Assembly: GCF_014287775.1 (NCBI RefSeq)
Contig: NZ_JACOOZ010000003.1
Location: 186,001 to 250,000, forward strand
Source: Eubacterium_G segne
GTDB lineage: Bacteria > Bacillota > Clostridia > Lachnospirales > Lachnospiraceae
Reading direction: 5' to 3'
DNA length: 64,000 bases
Positions within the stretch are counted from its first letter, which is position 1; each line of letters begins with the position of its first letter. The notes under the pieces were generated by a model that saw only the letters and a list, made by a program, of their open reading frames with translations, had not been told where the DNA came from and did not search any database. Positions 58,130 to 64,000 of the stretch are shown here, one piece after another. Both the position numbers and the translations under genes were made by a program.

Positions 58130-58636
58130 TTAACGCTTTTTTTCTAAAAACATTGTCATGTTTCTGCCTTCTAATTTTGCCGCTTTGCTAACCTGCGCAA
58201 TGTCTTCTAACATTTTTGCAAAGTCATCCAAAACATGTGCACTACTACTAATATGAGCCATCTCTCTTCCTCTAAAACGAAGAGTAACCTTTACCTTATC
58301 GCCTTTTTCAATAAACTTTCTGGCATTATTTGCCTTAGTTTTTAAATCATTGATTTCAACGTTAGGTGAAAGTCTGATTTCCTTTGTTTCAACAACATGT
58401 TGTTTCTTCTTGGCTTCTTTCTCTCTCTTCTGCTGTTCATAACGAAACTTACCATAATCCATTATTTTACATACAGGTGGCTGAGCCTTTGGAGCAATCT
58501 TTATTAAATCAAGTTCAGCTTCGTCTGCTAACTTCTGTGCATCTCTTGCAGACATAACGCCTAACTGCTCTCCATTTGTTCCAATAACACGAACTTCTTT
58601 ATCTCTAATCTGTCCGTTAATCATTAATTCGCTAAT
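58130..58636 (-). CDS. infC: Translation initiation factor IF-3, with ATT start codon
   Basis: Binds the 30S subunit, prevents premature 50S joining and checks the start codon. It is 168 residues from an ATT at 58636 (ISELMINGQIRDKEVRVIG, Met in the cell). GGAGG lies 9 bases before ATT, but 21 bases before the in-frame ATG at 58624, which is too far. The N-domain (about 1-80) is joined by a Lys/Glu-rich linker (YEQQKREKEAKKKQ) to the C-domain with VTLRFRGREMAH. Use of ATT/ATA by infC is the known autocontrol by IF-3, which discriminates against such codons. A leader with attenuator lies upstream. Confidence 0.96.
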   Translation of the reverse strand: MSELMINGQIRDKEVRVIGTNGEQLGVMSARDAQKLADEAELDLIKIAPKAQPPVCKIMDYGKFRYEQQKREKEAKKKQHVVETKEIRLSPNVEINDLKTKANNARKFIEKGDKVKVTLRFRGREMAHISSSAHVLDDFAKMLEDIAQVSKAAKLEGRNMTMFLEKKR

Positions 58637-58649
58637 AGTATTGCACCTC

Positions 58650-58807
58650 CAAATTATTTTTCATTTTCAAAACAAAAAAGTGGATAATCCAAACAGATTA
58701 TCCACTAAAATACAAAAGAAGTGATAAATAAAAATCATTACCACATATAAACCTCGACTCGCCTAATGCGTCTGGGTGAGGGTGGATACCCTGCTTGATT
58801 TCACAAC
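58650..58807 (-). ncRNA. L20 leader (autoregulatory 5' UTR of infC-rpmI-rplT)
   Basis: The 5' untranslated region starting near 58807 holds paired segments (GGGTATCCACCC, GCATTAGGCGAGTCGAGG) and then a terminator, 58671-58706. It precedes infC-rpmI-rplT exactly as the L20 leader of low-GC Firmicutes does. There, L20 binding to a mimic of its rRNA site promotes termination. The identification rests on position and architecture; an Rfam search would settle it. Confidence 0.8.
58671..58706 (-). terminator. Attenuator hairpin in the L20 leader
   Basis: AGTGGATAATC and GGATTATCCACT form a strong stem followed by TTTTTTG, 35 bases before the infC start. Confidence 0.85.
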
Positions 58808-58813
58808 ATTAGT

Positions 58814-58842
58814 ATACTACCATTATCACTTTTAAATGTCAA
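58814..58842 (-). promoter_or_regulatory. Promoter of infC-rpmI-rplT
   Basis: Minus-strand TTGACA (58837-58842), 17 bases, TAGTAT (58814-58819). Confidence 0.65.
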
Positions 58843-58906
58843 GAGTTTATATATATTTTATTTTATTAAATTTTCCGTAACATACGTTCATCACCAAAGG
58901 TAATGC

Positions 58907-59224
58907 TTAGCATGTACATTCAAAGCTTCCACATTCTGTCTGGCTCTGATGTGTTGCACCATTTCCATCAATGGTAATCTGGGATGCATGACATTTACAG
59001 TTATCATTAAATGTGCATCTTACTGCATCGCATCTTACATCAACTGATCCTTCAGGTCCACAGTCACACTTAGAAGAAAAGTTACCTCCCGCTTCCCTAA
59101 AATCACCACAGTAGGTTGCATCTGTAACTGTTGCATCTGTGCCTCCTACTTTAATGCCATCTCTACAGCACATTGACTCCTTGTTATAGTAACAATTTTT
59201 AACAGTACAATTTAACTTTGTCAT
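58907..59224 (-). CDS. DUF1540 protein, two Cys-rich repeats
   Basis: A 105-residue protein from the ATG at 59224, which has GGAGG 5 bases upstream. An in-frame GTG 12 bases earlier includes that site and is less likely. Two DUF1540-type modules are seen: about 1-45 (LNCTVKNCYYNKESMCCRDG ... YCGDFRE) and about 60-105 (VRCDAVRCTFNDNCKCHASQ ... ECGSFECTC), each with C-x4-C, C-x(n)-C spacing suited to a metal site. Function unknown. It follows thrS, with a long hairpin between. Confidence 0.88.
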   Translation of the reverse strand: MTKLNCTVKNCYYNKESMCCRDGIKVGGTDATVTDATYCGDFREAGGNFSSKCDCGPEGSVDVRCDAVRCTFNDNCKCHASQITIDGNGATHQSQTECGSFECTC

Positions 59225-59232
59225 AATAACCT

Positions 59233-59274
59233 CCACAATATTAATTTCGGTAAAAACCGATACTAATATTGTGG
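59233..59274. promoter_or_regulatory. Long inverted repeat between thrS and the DUF1540 gene
   Basis: CCACAATATTAATTTCGGT (59233-59251) pairs with ACCGATACTAATATTGTGG (59256-59274), about 17 of 19 positions. On the plus strand it is followed by ATTTTTT like a terminator, although no plus-strand gene reads here. On the minus strand it takes up the first two G of the DUF1540 GGAGG site. Confidence 0.6.
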
Positions 59275-59299
59275 ATTTTTTATTATTAATTATTCAAAA

Positions 59300-61261
59300 C
59301 TATTTGCTTTCTTCCATCTCAACTTTTCTGATTTCTTTAGTATCAATTTCCTTACAAATCTGCTCAATAAAAGTATCTAAACTCTTAACACCCTCATCTC
59401 CTGCAAATCTGCTTCTAACTGATACAGTACCATCTGCTTCTTCCTGCTGTCCAACCACAAGCATATATGGAAGTTTATCAAGTCTTGCTTCACGAATCTT
59501 ATATCCGATTTTTTCAGAACGTGAATCAACTGTAACATCAATGTGTCTTGCCTTTAATGCTTTTGCTACAGACTGAGCGTATTCCTCATATTTTTCTGAA
59601 ATAGGAAGAACTCTAACCTGTTCAGGACAAAGCCATGTTGGGAACTTTCCGGCATATTTTTCAATAAGCCATGCCAATGTTCTTTCATAACATCCGATAG
59701 AAGTTCTATGAATAATGTAAGGTCTGACCTTATCACCTTTTTCATCAATATAGTACATATCAAACTGTTCAGCTAACAATGCATCCCACTGTATTGTAAT
59801 CATTGTATCTTCCTTGCCGTATACATTCTTTGCATTAATATCAACCTTTGGTCCGTAGAATGCAGCTTCTCCCACGTCTTCTACAAAAGGAATATTAAGT
59901 TCTGTTAAAACATCTCTGATATCCTGTTCTGTTTCGTTCCAAACTTCCGGTTCACCAATATACTTATCCTTATTTTCAGGATCCCATTTTGAAAGATGAT
60001 ATGTTACATCCTCCTCTAATCCTAATGTCTGGAGACAATACTGAGCAAGGGCTATACAATTCTTAAATTCCTGTACCATCTGATCCGGACGAACAATTAA
60101 ATGTCCTTCTGAAATAGTAAACTGACGAACTCTTGTAAGTCCGTGCATTTCACCTGAATCTTCATTTCTAAACAATGTAGATGTTTCACCGTATCTGCAA
60201 GGAAGGTCTCTGTAGCTCTTCTGACTTGCCTTATATACATAATACTGGAACGGACATGTCATAGGACGAAGGGCAAAAACTTCTTTATCATTCTCTTCAT
60301 CTCCTAAAACAAACATGCCCTCTTTATAATGATCCCAATGTCCTGAAATACGATATAAATCTGATTTCGCCATAAGTGGTGTCTTTGTACGAACATATCC
60401 CCACTCGTTATCCTCTAAATCCTCAATCCATCTCTGGAGCTTCTGAACCATTTTTTCTCCCTTAGGCATTAAAAGAGGAAGTCCCTGTCCAATTACATCA
60501 ACAGTTGTAAATAATTCCATTTCACGACCTAACTTATTGTGATCACGGTTCTTAGCATCTTCTAACTTTTCAAGATAGCTGTTAAGTTCATCCTTGCTGT
60601 CAAAGGCTGTTCCATAAATTCTCTGAAGTCTTGCCTTATTTGCATCACCTCTCCAATATGCCATAGATGATGAAGTAAGCTTAAATGCCTTAATTCCCTT
60701 TGTAGACATAAGGTGTGGTCCTGCACATAAATCAACAAATTCACCCTGACTATAGAATGAAATAACCGAATCTTCTGGTAAATCCTTAATAAGTTCTACC
60801 TTATATGGTTCATTTCTATCTTCCATGTATTTAATTGCATCTTCACGGGGAAGTGTAAATCTCTCAAGTTTAGCACCTTTTTTAATGATTTTTTTCATTT
60901 CGGCTTCAATCTTGTCTAAATCTTCCCTTGAAAATGGTTCACTGTCAAAATCATAATAAAATCCATCATCAATTGATGGTCCAATGGCAAGTTTTGCATC
61001 AGGATATAAATTCTTTACAGCTTCTGCTAACACATGTGATGTTGTATGTCTGTAAGCTGCCTTTCCAGCTTCATCCTTAAATGTAAGAATATTCAATGTA
61101 CAATCCTTGTCAATAGTTGTTCTTAAATCAACAACTTCTCCGTCAACTTCTCCTGCGCAGGCTGCTCTTCCTAATCCTCCTGCAATGTCATAAGCAATAT
61201 CATTAACTGTCATTGCCTCTGCATATTCTTTTACTGAGCCGTCTTTTAAAGTAATTTTCAT
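59300..61261 (-). CDS. thrS: Threonyl-tRNA synthetase
   Basis: Class II synthetase charging tRNA-Thr, 653 residues from the ATG at 61261 (MKITLKDGSVKEYAEAMTVN), chosen for its AAGGAG 9 bases upstream; 7 extra residues upstream are unlikely. Domains in order: TGS (1-60), editing/second additional domain (HTTSHVLAEAVKNLYPDAKL, with Cys and His in VDLCAGPHLMSTK), catalytic core (MTCPFQYYVYKASQKSYRDLP and RYGETSTLFRNEDSGEMHGL for motif 2, RTSIGCYERTLAWLIE for motif 3) and anticodon-binding domain. It is under T-box control. DUF1540 follows. Confidence 0.97.
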   Translation of the reverse strand: MKITLKDGSVKEYAEAMTVNDIAYDIAGGLGRAACAGEVDGEVVDLRTTIDKDCTLNILTFKDEAGKAAYRHTTSHVLAEAVKNLYPDAKLAIGPSIDDGFYYDFDSEPFSREDLDKIEAEMKKIIKKGAKLERFTLPREDAIKYMEDRNEPYKVELIKDLPEDSVISFYSQGEFVDLCAGPHLMSTKGIKAFKLTSSSMAYWRGDANKARLQRIYGTAFDSKDELNSYLEKLEDAKNRDHNKLGREMELFTTVDVIGQGLPLLMPKGEKMVQKLQRWIEDLEDNEWGYVRTKTPLMAKSDLYRISGHWDHYKEGMFVLGDEENDKEVFALRPMTCPFQYYVYKASQKSYRDLPCRYGETSTLFRNEDSGEMHGLTRVRQFTISEGHLIVRPDQMVQEFKNCIALAQYCLQTLGLEEDVTYHLSKWDPENKDKYIGEPEVWNETEQDIRDVLTELNIPFVEDVGEAAFYGPKVDINAKNVYGKEDTMITIQWDALLAEQFDMYYIDEKGDKVRPYIIHRTSIGCYERTLAWLIEKYAGKFPTWLCPEQVRVLPISEKYEEYAQSVAKALKARHIDVTVDSRSEKIGYKIREARLDKLPYMLVVGQQEEADGTVSVRSRFAGDEGVKSLDTFIEQICKEIDTKEIRKVEMEESK

Positions 61262-61309
61262 TTTCCTGGTCTCCTTATCCATTTATTTTTTGAAACATAA
61301 ATAGGTAAT

Positions 61310-61540
61310 AAAAAAAGCCCCTGTTTATGTTTCCATAAACAGGGACGTAATATACGCGGTTCCACCCTGATTGCCAAATAAATTGGCCCCTCATTACGAT
61401 TATAACGGAATCACCGTGCTTGATTAGAGCCACTCAGAGGTAGTCTTCAATTACCCTTCTGTAAGACACTTCCAACCATGGTGCCTCTCTCTGTTACCCT
61501 CCGGATAACCTACTGTCCTCGTCATCGTTTTAACAATTTT
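61310..61540 (-). ncRNA. T-box riboswitch of thrS
   Basis: The T-box consensus on the minus strand is AGGGTGGAACCGCG (61355-61368), followed by a terminator (61310-61345: CCCTGTTTATG and CATAAACAGGG plus a run of seven T). Stem I begins near 61535 and includes GAAGACTACCTCTGAGTGG; ACC or ACT there would serve as a Thr specifier codon, matching thrS. Uncharged tRNA-Thr would bind and favour read-through. Confidence 0.93.
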
Positions 61541-61541
61541 C

Positions 61542-61569
61542 ATTATAACACCTTAACCGATGTTGTCAA
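61542..61569 (-). promoter_or_regulatory. thrS promoter
   Basis: Minus-strand TTGACA (61564-61569), 16 bases, TATAAT (61542-61547) with TG before the -10. Confidence 0.8.
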
Positions 61570-61581
61570 CCTGAATAATCT

Positions 61582-61612
61582 AAAAAATAATGCCATTTTT
61601 TCATTATTTTTC
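61582..61612 (-). terminator. Weak AT-rich hairpin after the CAP gene
   Basis: AAAAATAATG and CATTATTTTT are complementary with a T-rich end on the minus strand. The stem is nearly all A-T, so its strength is uncertain. Confidence 0.4.
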
Positions 61613-61628
61613 TTTTTTAATATACTAA

Positions 61629-62717
61629 CTATTTAGTATAAAATTCCTGAGCAAAATACGTTTCTACACATGTAGTATTCCACTGATTTACATATTCTTT
61701 TGTATAGCTGCTTATACCAATATATGTAAAATCCCTGCTTAACATATTCTGTCTGTGCCCTTTAGAAGCATAAAGATTCTTGTATGCCATATTCACAATC
61801 TTCGCCCTTTTACTTGCCGCATCAAGATTGTATGACAGATTTTCGCCAATGGCACTTCCAATTTTAAATCCCACATCTCCGTATGCTGTCTTATAAGCTG
61901 ACCCATTAGGTCTTGTGTGAGCAAATATCTTGGCAGCTTCCTTTGCACGTATATCAGCCACCTTTGTAACTTCACTTTTTAAAAGTAACGGCTTTACCTT
62001 TGTCTTAACTCTGTCTTTATTAACAAGGCTAAGCATTATGTAAATATTCCTCTGATTATAAACCTGATCTATATTGCTATAATTAGTTACCGTAACCGGA
62101 CATTTAAACGTTTTACCACCACACTTTGCCATAACTGTACAACTACCTACTGCCTTTGCTGTTATTACTCCATTACTAACAGTTGCAATATTTTCATTAT
62201 TTGAACTCCATGTAATACTTCCACTACTATTTAATAGTTCTAATGTAAAGGTTCCATTCTGTGTATATGAAATTACAGATTTTTCATCTTTATATGTTAC
62301 ACCATAAAGATTTATATGAACTTCCGAAACGCTAAATGTTGTGTCTTTATATTCAACCACTTTAACTACCTTTTTAGGTATCTTTTTAACTTTAACACTA
62401 CATTTTAACTTTTTACCACCAACCTTGGCAGTAACTGTTGCTTTTCCAGCTTTCTTACCGTAAACTACCCCCTTATTGCTTACCTTTGCAACTTTTTTAT
62501 TTGAACTGTACCACTTTGCTTTCTTCTTTGTTCCTGCGACTTTCAGTTTTATTGAATAACCTTCCGTCATGGTTATCCATGAATAATTCAATCTTGCTTT
62601 AGCCTGCACTACACTAACATTACCGAAACAAATGAAAGCAAATGACATAATCCATATCATAAGCATTAAGATAGTTTTCGCACCCCTCTTGTTATAACTA
62701 AAAACACTCTTTTTCAT
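61629..62717 (-). CDS. Secreted protein with Big2-like and CAP (SCP) domains
   Basis: A 362-residue exported protein from the ATG at 62717 (MKKSVFSYNKRGAKTILMLM), which has GAGG 6 bases upstream; a longer frame lacks a site. A signal peptide (about 1-40, cleaved near VVQAKA) leads into two bacterial Ig-like (Big2) domains, about 40-110 (KWYSSNKKVAKVSNKGVVYG) and about 125-215 (ITWSSNNENIATVSNGVIT). The C-terminal CAP domain is about 230-362: FAHTRPNGSAYKTA, SAIGENLSYN and GHRQNMLSRDFTYIGISSY hold the CAP His and Glu positions. Such proteins act at the cell surface; activity is unknown. A cell-wall anchor motif is not seen. Confidence 0.88.
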   Translation of the reverse strand: MKKSVFSYNKRGAKTILMLMIWIMSFAFICFGNVSVVQAKARLNYSWITMTEGYSIKLKVAGTKKKAKWYSSNKKVAKVSNKGVVYGKKAGKATVTAKVGGKKLKCSVKVKKIPKKVVKVVEYKDTTFSVSEVHINLYGVTYKDEKSVISYTQNGTFTLELLNSSGSITWSSNNENIATVSNGVITAKAVGSCTVMAKCGGKTFKCPVTVTNYSNIDQVYNQRNIYIMLSLVNKDRVKTKVKPLLLKSEVTKVADIRAKEAAKIFAHTRPNGSAYKTAYGDVGFKIGSAIGENLSYNLDAASKRAKIVNMAYKNLYASKGHRQNMLSRDFTYIGISSYTKEYVNQWNTTCVETYFAQEFYTK

Positions 62718-62866
62718 ATTTTTCCTCTTTTCGATGTAAACCTGTGCAGACATCAATAAAGCAAAAAAATTAGTCTATCCAATCATTTCTTCTAGACTAA
62801 CTTTAGCATTTTGTATTGTTTTTGTAAACAAATCCTTATTGTTTTTTATTTTTTTATTGATAATTA

Positions 62867-62910
62867 AAATGCACTTTCGATGGTGCAAATTAGCATTATA
62901 GAAAGTGCAT
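62867..62910 (-). terminator. Terminator after the isomerase gene
   Basis: ATGCACTTTC (62869-62878) and GAAAGTGCAT (62901-62910) form a 10-bp stem, with an inner GCACC repeat and a T-rich tail on the minus strand. Confidence 0.65.
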
Positions 62911-62923
62911 CTTTAAAAATACA

Positions 62924-64000
62924 TTATTTTATTTTGTAATTGTAGCTTATTTTTGCATTATCAAATACATATTGCTGTGCCTTGTCTAACAAAACAGCTT
63001 CTTTCATTTCATCTTTGGTGTAAAGTTTCTTCATTTCCTCTACACTGTCAAGATTAACTTCCTCATATTCATTCTCATACATTTCTTCAATTTCATCATC
63101 TGAAGCTTCAAGTCCCAAATCCTTAACCAACTGCCACATAACGAGTTCTGACTTTACATTATAAGTATACTCTTCATCTAACTTTTCATCTGTATACTGA
63201 TACTGTTTCTTATATTCCTCAACAGATATGCCTTCATCTTTAGCCTCAGCCTCTATATGTCCGTCAAGCTCTGCTACAATATCATTATACAAATCAGCCG
63301 GATATCCACTCATAGTTGCATTATCTACAACCTTCTTCCACAAACGTTCTTTAAGATTTGATTCTATAATGTACTGCTTTTCCCATTCATAAAGTTCTTT
63401 AGCAGTTGTAACACCATATAAATCTTCTAAATTTTCCTTAACCCACTTATCAGTAACCTTATTAACAACTAATTCAGATACATCTCTTACCTTAATTTCC
63501 AATTTAACTTTTTTACCTGAATAATCCTCAACAGAACCTGCTAATTCCTTTGCTTCATCGCCACTTACTTCTAAGGATAGCTTTTGTCCTGCCTTTGTTC
63601 CAATAAGCTTGTCATATACCTTTTTATCCGCAGCATCATCATTTTTACCAATATAAAAAGATGCTTCTTTCATAGATAAATCGTCAACTTTTTTATTGTC
63701 TATATACGCTACAATATCCACATCTACCTGATCTGTTTCCTTTGCAGCTCTGTCAACCACATCATATTCGTTAGTTTCATCAGCAAGATTTTCGTCCCAT
63801 TCTTCCTGCGAAATTTCATCCTCTATGCCTTTTACCTGACCTAACTTTATGTATTCTCCCGTATTATAGCCGACTTCCTTATTAATATCACTCTTTGGTT
63901 TAATAACCTTCGCCCAGTAAACTACACCGGCAAATACAGCTAATATAACCACAATGATAATAGGAACAATAAGCTTCGCCGGACTTATTTTCTTTTTATC
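62924..64000 (-). CDS. Membrane-anchored trigger-factor-like peptidyl-prolyl isomerase (5' end missing)
   Basis: 359 visible residues; the open frame continues past the window end (visible start DKKKISPAKLIVP), so the true N-terminus is outside. A single membrane helix (about residues 10-31 of the visible part) is followed by an extracytoplasmic part. About 80-185 resembles the FKBP-type domain of trigger factor (VDRAAKETDQVDVDIVAYID, DKLIGTKAGQKLSLEVSGD, KVKLEIKVRDVSEL). From about 185 a helical trigger factor C-like region (EWEKQYIIESNLKERLWKKV, LGLEASDDEIEEMYENEYEE) follows. Probably a folding helper for exported proteins; PPIase activity is not assured because several active-site aromatic residues of FKBPs are not evident. 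Confidence 0.78.
   Translation of the reverse strand, partial: DKKKISPAKLIVPIIIVVILAVFAGVVYWAKVIKPKSDINKEVGYNTGEYIKLGQVKGIEDEISQEEWDENLADETNEYDVVDRAAKETDQVDVDIVAYIDNKKVDDLSMKEASFYIGKNDDAADKKVYDKLIGTKAGQKLSLEVSGDEAKELAGSVEDYSGKKVKLEIKVRDVSELVVNKVTDKWVKENLEDLYGVTTAKELYEWEKQYIIESNLKERLWKKVVDNATMSGYPADLYNDIVAELDGHIEAEAKDEGISVEEYKKQYQYTDEKLDEEYTYNVKSELVMWQLVKDLGLEASDDEIEEMYENEYEEVNLDSVEEMKKLYTKDEMKEAVLLDKAQQYVFDNAKISYNYKIK

Overview
The window looks like chromosomal DNA from a low-GC member of the Firmicutes class Clostridia, most likely a Lachnospiraceae bacterium. The evidence is AT-rich sequence with strong AGGAGG-type ribosome binding sites and several lineage-typical genes: a GGGtGRT protein paired with an Fe-S scaffold, the SCIFF peptide with its radical SAM maturase, a HemZ-type coproporphyrinogen oxidase homologue, a TGS-uridine kinase fusion, and a DUF1540 protein. 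T-box and L20-leader regulation also fit. Species cannot be fixed from the sequence alone. Most genes are on the minus strand, so in this listing most operons read right to left.

Region by region. 1-570: the 5' end of a tyrosine-recombinase integrase with an unusual repeat-rich promoter, which is the edge of a mobile element extending left of the window. 588-5703: Fe-S scaffold/GGGtGRT pair, a membrane-anchored C39-like protease, asd, two membrane proteins, then tRNA-Thr. 5912-11190: a probably leaderless DUF5721-type gene, htpG preceded by a perfect CIRCE operator, a Dus enzyme and argH. 11203-14501: membrane protein, secreted nuclease, conserved unknown protein and an MscS channel. 14576-21402: a leuB-ilvD-ilvB-serC-serA amino-acid operon. 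21712-26157: tgt-yajC, aroC, a CmpB-like membrane protein and glyA. 26317-27507: a coiled-coil unknown protein and a decayed beta-helix (pectate-lyase-like) gene. 27528-37333: recJ-apt-relA-MBL-hemZ-hisS-aspS operon. 37417-41785: secDF, SCIFF maturase, SCIFF peptide and a TIGR04086-type membrane protein. 41946-46936: CNNM/CorC transporter-like protein, two small membrane proteins, pyrBI and a purine nucleoside phosphorylase. 46942-52512: RNase P RNA, TGS-uridine kinase, trmK, dnaG and dgt. 52841-57263: two tRNA-Leu genes and a Gld-like ABC system. 57481-64000: infC-rpmI-rplT with L20 leader, DUF1540 protein, thrS with T-box, a Big2/CAP secreted protein and the 3' part of a membrane-anchored trigger-factor-like isomerase.

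Most of the window is core metabolism and information processing: Ser/Ile/Val/Leu, Arg, aromatic, pyrimidine and one-carbon pathways, translation, replication and secretion. The less ordinary parts are the SCIFF ranthipeptide locus with a long hairpin between peptide and maturase genes, the Fe-S scaffold/GGGtGRT pair, the Gld-like transporter behind three 22-bp direct repeats, the integrase promoter whose -10 lies in a hairpin arm that can mask the ribosome binding site, the ATT start codon of infC, and the fossil beta-helix gene. Several start codons were moved downstream (upstream for infC) to fit ribosome binding sites.
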